64,000 nucleotides of DNA, taken from assembly GCA_000415965.1 (NCBI GenBank), contig KE356560.1, forward strand, positions 1,180,103 through 1,244,102. Reading direction: 5' to 3'. Made by a program: the position numbers and the translations under genes. Source of the stretch: Haloquadratum walsbyi J07HQW1. GTDB lineage: Archaea; Halobacteriota; Halobacteria; Halobacteriales; Haloferacaceae. Under the pieces are notes generated by a model that saw only the letters and a list, made by a program, of their open reading frames with translations, was not told the origin of the DNA and made no database searches. Every line of letters starts with the position of its first letter. Position 1 is the first letter of the stretch. This document shows, one piece after another, positions 45,250-54,164 of the stretch.

Positions 45250-46940
45250 CTGACGTTGATGACGGTAACGACCACGACCACGACAAGCAAAGACGCCAAA
45301 GCGAAGGCGACTCCAATGGTGTCGACAAACACGCAGCAGAGACTCCGCATGACAACAGTCAACAAGACCATACAGGTGTATCAACGAATACGGACTCTCC
45401 GAAGACAAAGCAACATCCGACAGAGAATCAGTCCGAAGATGGTGATCTTTCTGACTCTGCAGATGATACCATTCCAACAATGGAGTCGGAAACTGAGATC
45501 TCAGCAGATCGCCACTGGATAGTGAGCATGCTCGCCGCTTTTGGTGTGTTTCTCACAACAATGCTTGATCGAGCGGGTATTATCGAGCAAACCCGGCTTC
45601 GAGCAACAGTCGATCTCGCCTGGCCACGCATCATCACTGGGTTTGCAATCATGTCGAAACGAACAGTTGATCTTGCTATCGTCGGGATTGCTGTTGGCAC
45701 GGATGCGGTTGCCGGATTAACCGTTGCAAACGCCTTCTGGATGGTGGCGAAATTCGTATTTATTGGTCTTGCGGGTGGGACGCTTTCGTTGGTGTCGCAG
45801 AATTATGGTGGAGACCGAGCAGACCGCGCGACAACTGTCGTGTATATTAGTTTTATTATTGCGATTGGAATTGGTGTCGTCGTCGTCCCAGCGTTTGTTA
45901 TCGCTGCTGAGGATCTTATTGCACTTGTCGAGGAAAATCCAACTGTGGTTTCACTTGGAGCAGCGTATCTTGCCGTTGTTGCTCCCGGTCTCTTTTTCGA
46001 GGGGATCAACATGATCGGATCTCGAACATATGCTGGGGTTGGTGATACGGTCACGCCGATGTTATTTCGCGCAACCGGAGGTGTATTGAACATCGTGTTG
46101 AGTGCTGTATTGGTCTTCGGGACTGGATTGGGCGTTGTTGGAGCAGCACTTGGGACGACAATCGCAACCGCTGCAGTCGCAGTTGCGTTCGGATGGGGAT
46201 TGATAGGACAAAACGATGATAGCTGGACTGCATGCCCGATTTCAATCGATCATACGGCGGCGTTAGAATGGGATCTCACCCGTGAAGTCATTGAAGTGTC
46301 AGCGCCACTCATTGCTCGTCGAGTTGCACAGGGAATAGTTGTCTTTCCGCTACTTGCAATTGCATCCACATTTGGTCCGATCACCGTAGCAGCGGTTGGT
46401 GTTGCTCGTCAAATCCGAGAGCTTCTGAATAGTTTCACCTGGGGATTTTCAATAGCTTCCTCAACGCTTGTCGGGCAGGCACTCGGTGGTGGGGATGAAT
46501 CACTTGCAACAGACTACGGTCGGGAAATTACCCTATTATCACTCATTATCTATCTCGGAGCAACGAGTGTTGTTATTGCATTTGCTCGTCCGATTGCGAG
46601 TGTGTTTGTGGGTGCAGATGCCATTGCACTGACGGCGACATTTATTGGTGTTGCTGGATTAAGTGCGATTGCGACTGGAATCGATGGTTCTGTCACAGGC
46701 GCTCTTCGTGGTGCTGGCGACACGCGTATTCCCTTTGTGACGACGCTTATCGGGCTCTATGCCGTTGCACTCCCGATTGCATGGGTTGGGACCGTGACAT
46801 CACTCGGAGCGACAGCACTCCTTGGTGCCCTTCTCGCTGAAAAGATTGTTCCGATGATACTTAATGGCGTACGATTTCGCACTGGAACATGGAAGCGAAT
46901 CAGTCGTTCATATCGACCCGGTCCAGACCCGAGTGATTGA
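45246..46940 (+). CDS. MATE-family efflux transporter with acidic N-terminal extension
   Basis: A multidrug/toxin exporter driven by Na+ or H+. After an 80-residue Asp/Glu/His/Ser/Gln-rich hydrophilic extension, about 12 membrane helices are visible. Landmarks are TVDLAWPRIITGFAIMSKRT (helix 1), GTDAVAGLTVANAFWM (helix 2) and GLAGGTLSLVSQNYGGDRAD, with the matching second-half motif ASSTLVGQALGGGDESLA. It starts at a GTG overlapping the upstream stop. Substrate unknown. The extension is not a normal MATE element; it resembles other low-complexity additions in this window. Confidence 0.9.
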   Translation: MTDVDDGNDHDHDKQRRQSEGDSNGVDKHAAETPHDNSQQDHTGVSTNTDSPKTKQHPTENQSEDGDLSDSADDTIPTMESETEISADRHWIVSMLAAFGVFLTTMLDRAGIIEQTRLRATVDLAWPRIITGFAIMSKRTVDLAIVGIAVGTDAVAGLTVANAFWMVAKFVFIGLAGGTLSLVSQNYGGDRADRATTVVYISFIIAIGIGVVVVPAFVIAAEDLIALVEENPTVVSLGAAYLAVVAPGLFFEGINMIGSRTYAGVGDTVTPMLFRATGGVLNIVLSAVLVFGTGLGVVGAALGTTIATAAVAVAFGWGLIGQNDDSWTACPISIDHTAALEWDLTREVIEVSAPLIARRVAQGIVVFPLLAIASTFGPITVAAVGVARQIRELLNSFTWGFSIASSTLVGQALGGGDESLATDYGREITLLSLIIYLGATSVVIAFARPIASVFVGADAIALTATFIGVAGLSAIATGIDGSVTGALRGAGDTRIPFVTTLIGLYAVALPIAWVGTVTSLGATALLGALLAEKIVPMILNGVRFRTGTWKRISRSYRPGPDPSD

Positions 46941-47000
46941 AATATAAAATAATCTAATCTAATATACTCATAGGATAACTGACGCTACATAAATGCACAG

Positions 47001-47052
47001 ATTATCAAGGCGACTGTCTCGAGGCTTGAATGTGACCCTGAGGCAGGTTCAC
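47001..47052 (+). repeat. IS200/IS605-type right-end hairpin, copy 5, degenerate
   Basis: GGCGACTGTCTCGAGGC, TTGAATGTGACCC, TGAGGCAGGTTCAC. The stem is only partly paired. About 100 bp before the solo TTGATATCC end. Confidence 0.45.
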
Positions 47053-47147
47053 GATACTCGCTCACCGCTTGAGGATGGTGATTTTTCTTTCGACAATGTG
47101 TTTTCAGTGGCGACTTCGGACGCACCAACGAATGTGAATAAAAACAG

Positions 47148-47164
47148 TTTGATATCCTCCCCGC
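47148..47164 (+). repeat. Solo TTGAtATCCTCC terminus
   Basis: TTTGATATCCTCCCCGC resembles the left ends at 2703 and 18769 with one substitution. The partner end is not evident. Confidence 0.4.
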
Positions 47165-47390
47165 TCTAAATAACGAAGATTTCACGAAATTAACTTTGAG
47201 ATTTCGTGTTTCCTCTGGGTTCACCCACGCTACGCTTTCGACCCTTCGGGGGTAGCCGTCCAACTGTAACCGAGGACATCCATTGTCAATTGTTGGCAAT
47301 ATGATCTACATTATTCATTCTGATTGACCTGGACACTGCAGAATCCTTGCCGGTCATCGTTCGTTTGTCAGTGCTTCGAGTTCGGCTTTT

Positions 47391-47785
47391 CTATCTGTTT
47401 TTACCTTCCTCTGGAGTGATGGGCTTCACTCGAAGCTCTCCGAAGCCATACTTCGAGTGATTCCCGTGGGTGAGTCCGGACATCGTATTCTCTACCGGAC
47501 GGTCGCCATCATTAACGACCACGCTGTGATCGACGGTCTCCAACTCGTATACGTCGCCGCCTTTGATGACCTTCTCCAGGTGGGGACACAACTATGTTTC
47601 GTCATCTCTGCTCCACCACCACAGCACGTTCACGTTGTTCGCCTTCGGGCACTCCGATTCCAGCACGAGCGGCGTCACAAGTTCAGGGATGAACGCCTCG
47701 CCGTCTTCGAGACGCGAGGAGTCCAGGACCAGACCTGCGTGTCTTTCAGTATGGTTGTCCCGTAGCCGTCGTTGCGTTTACAACC
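47391..47785 (-). pseudogene. Broken gene of unknown function
   Basis: Read leftward, NDGYGTTILKDTQ runs into a shifted frame continuing AGLVLDSSRLEDGEAFIPEL, VTPLVLESECPKANNVNVL, then a TAG (47592-47594) and the same frame resumes with CPHLEKVIKGGDVYELETVD, NDGDRPVENTMSGLTHGN and ends at 47391. The acidic composition and continuity across the stop argue for a recently broken protein gene of over 120 residues. Family not recognised. It is placed directly after the stop of the helicase gene. Confidence 0.5.
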
Positions 47786-47787
47786 TA

Positions 47788-50352
47788 CTATTCAACAGCC
47801 GCTAGCACATCATTCAGAATAATCTCGCCTGTTGCTCTATCTAATGGGTCATTATTGTTTCCACAGTCCTCACTCATGATACACAGTGGACATCCTCGAC
47901 GCCTATCACACCGACACTGAGCGATGTGATCACGCGTTCGTTCAGTAAGTGTCTCAAAATGATCATAGATAGCTCGGGTGAATCCAACCCCGCCGTCGAT
48001 GCCATCGTGAATAAACCATACAGGACCTGAAATTGTCTCATGTGGGTGATTCAATGTCGAGAGTCCGCCGATGTCGTTATTATCAACAAGTAACTCAAGC
48101 GGGGCAAGTTGAATCAGCCCATGCTCAGCAGCGTGGATTCCCCCACCATATGTATACTGCGCTGCTTCATCAGGAACACGTGTGTCACTGTTTGAACGGG
48201 CAGTCGGCGATAAGAGTGGTACATCGAGTCGATCGATTGTTGCAGCGACATGATCAGAAGGAAGTGAAACCCACATCAACTCAGTATCAAGTTCCATTGG
48301 AGGCGATTGCGTCGGAAGCGGACCGCGAACGACCTCACCGGTGTTAATCTGTCGAACGAGATATTGATCATATGTTATTTTGACCGTTCCCTGACCAAAG
48401 TACCGGTCGTACGCTCCCGCGAGCGAGTGATGCTCCTGCACCCGAAGCTCTGTAATTTGTTTCGTCGAGAGTGTCTGTGTGTATCGTCCCGTGTTTGTCT
48501 GCTCAACAAGGATTCGAGGCTGTGAGCTCTCATCATCGACGTTAATCACCTCGTATTGTTGTCCTGCATGCAAGAACAGTGCTCCCTCATGATACTCACG
48601 ATATGCACGTTCAGCGGCAACAGGATCATGATCTATCTGAGTATTATCGTCAACACAAATGACAGCAAACTCGCGTCCGCTGGTGTTATATAATGAGAGC
48701 CGTCCTTGCGGACGGGGATCGCCCGCATATCCGACACCAGTGCCATCGAGTCGACCAGTCTGCTCAAGCACACCTGCATCCTGCCACATCTGGACGGTCT
48801 CACGAAGACGAGTCTCTGAGCCGAGCAGCCCCGCATCTGCGTCTGAAAGTGGACGTTCATCAGCTGCTGCAAGCAAGTGATCTGCGTACACCGGTTCATT
48901 ATCAACGGAAACAACGGCATCTTCGACAGTCTCGTTAAACAGATATGATGGGTGATCAAAAATATATGCATCAATCGCATCATCCCCACCAACAAGTACC
49001 GAGAGAGCATCTGTCGTTCCTCGACCTGCCCGACCGATCTGCTGCCAAAAGCTCTGTTTCGTGCCAGGATAGCCCGCTGTCACTGTCGCATCAACAGAGC
49101 CGATGTCGATGCCAAGTTCGAGTGCATTGGTAGTTGCAACTGCATCAAGTTGTCCGCCTTTCAGGCCATTTTCGACACGCCGACGAAGTCGCTTTCCGAG
49201 TCCAGCATGGTATGGCTTAACTGTCAGCCCATTGCTTGAACGCGCTGCATCAAGCGTTTGCTTTGCCGCAATCTCAGTTCCCTGTCGAGCCGAACAAAAC
49301 TGCAATGTCTGTGTATTATGACTTGCAAGATGTGCAGTCACACGAGCAGCCTCAGAGCCGGTGGAACGACGAGCGCGCTCGAATTCGGCTGCAGGGTCGG
49401 AATCATCGCCGGGATTGGTGTTGGTATCGGATTTCGTTGACTCAGTTTGCTCCGCACTTTTGATATGTTCTTCATCAGCATCATCAGTTATTTGATCCCA
49501 GTCGATTGGTGGCTCCCACAGGACGATATCGCGACTTCCTCGGGGGGATCCATCCTCATCGATCACGGTGAATGACTCACCGGTCAACCGTTGTGCATGA
49601 TCAGCTGGATTCCCAATTGTCGCTGTTGTCAATACAAACTGTGGATTGGCATCATACGCACGGACGATCCGACGGAGTCGCCGGAGAATCCAAGCAACAT
49701 GGGTTCCAGTGACACCGGCGTACTCATGTGCTTCATCAACAACGATAAGATCAAGATTCGCATAGAATCGACGCCACCCACTATCGCGGTTATGACGCGG
49801 AAGATAGACATTTAATCCTGCAGGATTGGTGAGAATCACGTCCGCGTTTTCACGAATCTCCCGCTTGCGATCTGTTGGTGTATCACCGTCGTACACACCA
49901 ATTTTGACATCAAGCCCCCAGTCATCGCGGAGTTTATCATTAAGCTCTCTTTCTTGATCTCGTGTGAGAGCCTTCATTGGATAGAGACATAGCGCGGTCG
50001 TTTCAGGATTATAAAGATGCATCCGAGCGATTTGGAGGGCGTATACCCACGTTTTGCCAGATGATGTCGATGTTGTGACGACGACATTTTCATCATCCGC
50101 AAGCGCAGCAAGCGCTGTTGCTTGATGTCTGAACAACTCATTTGAAATTCGTGCCGTCAGTGATTCCGGCAGGACTGCTTCCGCTGGCGTGGTCTGTGCT
50201 GGCTTTTGGGTGAGGTGATGTGTCTCAACAATCTGTCCGTCATACTCAGGAAATGACTCAGCAAGCGTCTCCTCAGAGAGGACAGACGAAAGACTGTCCT
50301 GTGATGTGAGTGTCTTACCGTCAGACTGATTCGATTGTGTGTTATTTGACAT
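47788..50352 (-). CDS. MrfA/Hrq1-like DEAD/DEAH helicase with C-terminal four-cysteine (DUF1998) domain
   Basis: An SF2 helicase, 854 residues from the ATG at 50352. Motifs are Q-like FRHQATALAAL, motif I TSTSSGKTWVY, motif II VVDEAHEY, motif III LTTATIGNP, motif V ATNALELGIDIG and motif VI QQIGRAGRG. The C-terminal DUF1998-type domain ends with CRCDRRRGCPLCIMSEDCGN, four cysteines that bind metal in bacterial MrfA and fungal Hrq1, which unwind damaged DNA. A Thr/Asp/Ser-rich insert (about 290-330) lies after motif III. The gene follows a YprB-like exonuclease gene by 143 bp in the same direction, matching the bacterial mrfA-mrfB (yprAB) pair. Confidence 0.92.
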   Translation of the reverse strand: MSNNTQSNQSDGKTLTSQDSLSSVLSEETLAESFPEYDGQIVETHHLTQKPAQTTPAEAVLPESLTARISNELFRHQATALAALADDENVVVTTSTSSGKTWVYALQIARMHLYNPETTALCLYPMKALTRDQERELNDKLRDDWGLDVKIGVYDGDTPTDRKREIRENADVILTNPAGLNVYLPRHNRDSGWRRFYANLDLIVVDEAHEYAGVTGTHVAWILRRLRRIVRAYDANPQFVLTTATIGNPADHAQRLTGESFTVIDEDGSPRGSRDIVLWEPPIDWDQITDDADEEHIKSAEQTESTKSDTNTNPGDDSDPAAEFERARRSTGSEAARVTAHLASHNTQTLQFCSARQGTEIAAKQTLDAARSSNGLTVKPYHAGLGKRLRRRVENGLKGGQLDAVATTNALELGIDIGSVDATVTAGYPGTKQSFWQQIGRAGRGTTDALSVLVGGDDAIDAYIFDHPSYLFNETVEDAVVSVDNEPVYADHLLAAADERPLSDADAGLLGSETRLRETVQMWQDAGVLEQTGRLDGTGVGYAGDPRPQGRLSLYNTSGREFAVICVDDNTQIDHDPVAAERAYREYHEGALFLHAGQQYEVINVDDESSQPRILVEQTNTGRYTQTLSTKQITELRVQEHHSLAGAYDRYFGQGTVKITYDQYLVRQINTGEVVRGPLPTQSPPMELDTELMWVSLPSDHVAATIDRLDVPLLSPTARSNSDTRVPDEAAQYTYGGGIHAAEHGLIQLAPLELLVDNNDIGGLSTLNHPHETISGPVWFIHDGIDGGVGFTRAIYDHFETLTERTRDHIAQCRCDRRRGCPLCIMSEDCGNNNDPLDRATGEIILNDVLAAVE

Positions 50353-50495
50353 TGGATATGAAACACAGCTCTGGTTGATAATTAGCAAAAACTGTCATGT
50401 ATTGTGGTGGGTTATACGTGATTGACTCCAAGACTGCAATTGGAACTGAAATTGAAACGGTCTGCTGTCGGTTATGCTATTGTTTATTTTTTCTT

Positions 50496-52058
50496 TCATG
50501 AGCCAAAATCCGATAATGATCCCTGTGAGGTCGACGCCGATGACTGTGATCTCGATTTTAGCGGCGTGTTATTCGTCTGTGTTTGGTGTGCATCAGTCAG
50601 CGCCTCGTAAATGTATGCAAGTGCTCGAACGTCATCCTCACAGTAGGCCTCTAAACGATCCCACGGTGGTGGTGACACCGTCTGTGGATTATCGGCAGTA
50701 TTCATACGCTCACGCCACTCAACATAGAGTTCAGCGACGCGCTGCCCATTGATTCCTTGCGTTGCTGGCTCCCATCCAAGCGCTGTTGCGACGTGTTCGA
50801 GTTTATTTGTCCGCCCAGGAAATTCTGCATTTCCCTGTGTTCGTGCCCAGTATAGTGGGTCAAATGTATATCGATTCTCCCAGTCATCGAGATACGATGG
50901 ACAGTGTGTTTCAAGTTGATCATGAATCACAGCAAAATCGAACCCATATCCATTCCACGCAATAACAGGTCGCCGACGGGCACTCCCAGTCAACCATGTC
51001 ATAAACGCCTCAAGATGTGCACCCGGGGTGTCAAGATCCGGCTGTCGAAACGCGAGATAATTACCTGATGATGCCGACCCATCGAGAACACCGATGAGCC
51101 ACGCTGTTGACGCTGCGAGACCATCTGTCTCAATATCAATAAAGACCGGGTCACCACTCGGAAGTGATCCATCACCAGTCGAGACAATTATTTCATCCGC
51201 GACAGCCCTGGCTGATGCGTGAATCTGTTGTGCTGTCTCGGTACCGATACTGGGGACTGTTGTGAGTTCATGTGGTGATGCTGTCGCAACAGCCGATCGA
51301 GTCTCAAATCCTGCTGCTCGGAGGCGATTGGCGCGCGTCTCGCTGACGCCAGTCATCCCCCGAAGTCCGAACCGATCTGGGGATATTGTTTCCGTAGTGA
51401 CTACTCCACTCGGAAACACCGAGGTAACCGTCAGTGGTTGTGTCGAATCATCGATAGCAACGCCGAGACGTGCGCGTGAGGTGCCGATACCAGAAACGGA
51501 TATGTGATGATTATTTGGAGTTGACACAACGCGGTTGTATGACGCCCGAAGCTTACTCGAGAGATATGAGATATCCACAGTCGTCTCCTGATCCATCGAA
51601 TGATCAACAATCCACGCTGAATCGACGGCATCAATATATTTTTGTACTCCATCAAGCTGCGTCTGTCGAGCGTGTGGGTCAACACGTAATGAAAACATCT
51701 CAGTCACGACATAGCCATGGTCTGTTTCAATCAGCGACGTTGGATCGTCCGGAAGCGAATCAATTGAAGCTGAAACGATAATCGTCACAGTCCCATTTGC
51801 CGTTTCGATTGTCTGTGGGAGCATCCCACGACCAGGCTGATAGATCGGAGTATCAATACTGCCAGTCAGTGCTGGAATAACCACACTAGCATCAGGGTCA
51901 ACTGGAATAATTACATCCGGGTTGACCGCAGCGACTGCATCAGAGACAACATCAACCGGATCAAACTCCCGAATAACACTTCCAGGAACTGTTAGCAATG
52001 TACCGGAGGGAGCATCAGAGTCTGGAAGGCGCGTTGACGGGGTTGAACTCACGGTCAC
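50496..52058 (-). CDS. YprB/MrfB-like RNase H-fold 3'-5' exonuclease with HhH domain
   Basis: A 520-residue protein starting at a GTG (52058). Residues 1-220 are of unassigned type. About 225-290 there is a helix-hairpin-helix pair (FGLRGMTGVSETRANRLRAA and ELTTVPSIGTETAQQIHA) for DNA binding. About 304-490 is a DnaQ/RNase H-like exonuclease: DxE motif FIDIETDG (Asp308, Glu310), NGYGFDFAVI (Asp374) and YCEDDVRAL (Asp475-476). This is the COG3359 group that includes Bacillus YprB/MrfB. It is transcribed ahead of the DUF1998 helicase gene, so the two probably act together in DNA repair. Confidence 0.88.
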   Translation of the reverse strand: MTVSSTPSTRLPDSDAPSGTLLTVPGSVIREFDPVDVVSDAVAAVNPDVIIPVDPDASVVIPALTGSIDTPIYQPGRGMLPQTIETANGTVTIIVSASIDSLPDDPTSLIETDHGYVVTEMFSLRVDPHARQTQLDGVQKYIDAVDSAWIVDHSMDQETTVDISYLSSKLRASYNRVVSTPNNHHISVSGIGTSRARLGVAIDDSTQPLTVTSVFPSGVVTTETISPDRFGLRGMTGVSETRANRLRAAGFETRSAVATASPHELTTVPSIGTETAQQIHASARAVADEIIVSTGDGSLPSGDPVFIDIETDGLAASTAWLIGVLDGSASSGNYLAFRQPDLDTPGAHLEAFMTWLTGSARRRPVIAWNGYGFDFAVIHDQLETHCPSYLDDWENRYTFDPLYWARTQGNAEFPGRTNKLEHVATALGWEPATQGINGQRVAELYVEWRERMNTADNPQTVSPPPWDRLEAYCEDDVRALAYIYEALTDAHQTQTNNTPLKSRSQSSASTSQGSLSDFGS

Positions 52059-52410
52059 AGTTAATTACTACTGGGGCGTCTGTCGTCTTGAACGTTCGTC
52101 TGTTGTGTGTTATCTTTCTTTGAGTTTTCTGCGTTTCTGCTCCGCTCGTTGCAGATTTCGGTACTGCTCAAGGATGAGGATAGCAGCGTAATGTCTCCGC
52201 TCAGATTAAACGAAGATAAGACTCATCACATATCTTCGAATGATCATTGAGAGCGGATATGCAGGAAAGATATCTAGTATCCACATAGAGACTTCTGTCA
52301 GTCGCTCTCCAGCACATGTTAGACATTTATCCGCTGACCGAGTGATTCGAGTAGCAATAATATCAATATTTCACAGAAAGTCAATTACCAAAGCAGCAGC
52401 GAGTACACAT
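52059..52410. other. Intergenic between divergent genes
   Basis: 350 bp between the exonuclease gene and a small protein gene. No gene or repeat recognised; both promoters should be here. Confidence 0.45.
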
Positions 52411-52761
52411 ATGCAGGAGCCTACGCCAACCACTGATTGGCCTGATGATCCACTTTCGGTCACCGCGACCAAAGAACTATTACAGGACACCAGCGATGCA
52501 ATCGCAATCTGGGTGATGGATCATGATGAGTCAGTCCGCCGGATTGCAATCCCCGATGCTTCACCGGATGCAATCGTCGATATCGTCATTGAGACTACTA
52601 CTGGATTTGATATGTATAGTTATACCGATGGTCAGTGGATGGATTATGGCACTCAACAAAAAGATAATGAGTCCGCACCCTCGATGGCTGGAACTCTTGC
52701 CAGTTATCGTGTCCTTGCTGGAGCCTCTGAGCTTACTATTGCGGATGAGAGCAATGAATAG
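52411..52761 (+). CDS. Hypothetical acidic protein
   Basis: A 116-residue protein from the ATG at 52411. It starts MQEPTPTTDWPDDPLSVTAT, then an alternating helix/strand pattern (AIAIWVMDHDESVRRIAIPD, AIVDIVIETTTGFDMYSYTD) and an Ala/Thr/Ser C-terminus. No family recognised; an upstream in-frame ATG at 52240 has atypical composition. It precedes the HflX-like gene by 95 bp in the same direction. Confidence 0.6.
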   Translation: MQEPTPTTDWPDDPLSVTATKELLQDTSDAIAIWVMDHDESVRRIAIPDASPDAIVDIVIETTTGFDMYSYTDGQWMDYGTQQKDNESAPSMAGTLASYRVLAGASELTIADESNE

Positions 52762-52856
52762 TGTAATAGGAATATGACAGTGACAACCACAGAAAGAACG
52801 AAAACGAGAGCTGAAACTGACACTAACCACCCAGACCCGAATAGCAGCGATAGTCT

Positions 52857-54008
52857 TTGTCTGCTGTGCAATCAGTGATCACTCAGACGTTTGAACGCCT
52901 GGTCGAGACAATCGTAGAGCCTGAAGCAGATGTTCGAATCGTCTCAGCAACAGGACATAATCGATATGGCATCGATCCCGGAGCTATCGACCGGCTTCAG
53001 GAAATATGGATCAAAGCGGATACTCGGTCGACACAGCGGCTCATCGTCAATGGAGTATTACATCCTGGACAGATTGTCGATCTCAATAATGCTCTCTCAT
53101 CGGTGACGGTTTGGGATCGTCGTGATGTTGTTTTGCGACGTCTCTCAGACGGGAATAATCCGCTTGCACCAACATGTCTTGAACTCCGGCAGTGTCGAAT
53201 CGACCATCGACGGGCGATGCAACACCAACGACACGCAGCTACCGATGGTCCTGATGACAGTGGGCAAGTGCATGAGCTTAACCACCGTAAGCAAACACTG
53301 CAAAAGAAAATTGAGACTGCAATCGCGGATCAACAACAGTCGATAGAGAACGCATACAGCGATGTTGATGCACATGTTAGTATTATCAGCCCAATCGACG
53401 CTGAGCCTGTCGCCAATGACATATACTCACGTCTCAATCCTACTGTCGACTCTGAACTAACAGAGATACTACGACCGGCAACGCCAGTCACGACTGTTAC
53501 AACAATTGATCCTCATGAGGTTGCAGTGACACGTCTCACACCACTCATTACCGACGTCCCAACATGGTATGAACGCGTCATTGCAGGAACTTTCAAAATG
53601 CTCACTCAAGCCGATGTCGTGGTCATTGCAGGAATCGATGATCACACTCACACAGATAATGAGTCGACAGATGATACTGCGACACCATTGATGAGCATTA
53701 TCAGCACCGTCGAACAACATTGCAGAGATAACACTGAGATACTCGCGCGGACAAGTGAGTCAAAGAATGATACTGACTCAATTCGAGCCGATGTCGCAGC
53801 AGAACTACCAGACACACGACTGATCGTCTCGCTTCCATACACAGATGACGCACAGGCAACTGTCTCATGGCTATATGATAACACAACTGTTGAATCGATT
53901 ACCTATGACGAGCGAATCACAATCACTGTGCGTGCTGCAGTATCTCAACGTGACGCCGTTCAGCGAGCGGTGACGGCTGTTGATGGCAGTATACGAAACA
54001 AAAGCTAA
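52857..54008 (+). CDS. HflX-like pseudo-GTPase
   Basis: A 383-residue protein without stops, beginning at a TTG (GTG at 52866 or 52875 also possible). Residues 60-115 match the HflX N-terminal domain (RLIVNGVLHPGQIVDLNNAL, VTVWDRRDVVLRRL), followed by a coiled coil (about 115-170). The next domain follows the HflX G domain strand by strand, but the P-loop is erased (VSIISPIDAEPVAND at 174-188 where GYTNAGKST is expected), and the DTVGF switch is LTPLITDVP (~227-235). ADVVVIAGID (252-261) aligns to the later ADxxLxVVD strand. It therefore looks like a GTPase fold that no longer binds GTP. Role unknown; it might modulate the ribosome or partner true HflX. Confidence 0.75.
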   Translation: MSAVQSVITQTFERLVETIVEPEADVRIVSATGHNRYGIDPGAIDRLQEIWIKADTRSTQRLIVNGVLHPGQIVDLNNALSSVTVWDRRDVVLRRLSDGNNPLAPTCLELRQCRIDHRRAMQHQRHAATDGPDDSGQVHELNHRKQTLQKKIETAIADQQQSIENAYSDVDAHVSIISPIDAEPVANDIYSRLNPTVDSELTEILRPATPVTTVTTIDPHEVAVTRLTPLITDVPTWYERVIAGTFKMLTQADVVVIAGIDDHTHTDNESTDDTATPLMSIISTVEQHCRDNTEILARTSESKNDTDSIRADVAAELPDTRLIVSLPYTDDAQATVSWLYDNTTVESITYDERITITVRAAVSQRDAVQRAVTAVDGSIRNKS

Positions 54009-54164
54009 ACAACAGGAGTGTTAAAAAGTAGTTCATATTTTGTGTTCTTGCTCTGGTTTATGACTATCGTGATATCTGACTCAGTACATATGAGATATCA
54101 ATAAGAAGGGGCTTGCTGTTGCGAGAAGGACTATCAGTGGCGCACACATACAATTTACACGACG

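Larger units (their letters stand above)
46941..47390. other. Intergenic with decayed transposon ends
   Basis: 450 bp without a gene. It holds a degenerate right-end hairpin (47001-47052), a solo TTTGATATCCTCCCCGC end (47148-47164) and GGTTCACCC / GACCCTTCGGGGG stretches typical of insertion-sequence tails. Confidence 0.5.
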
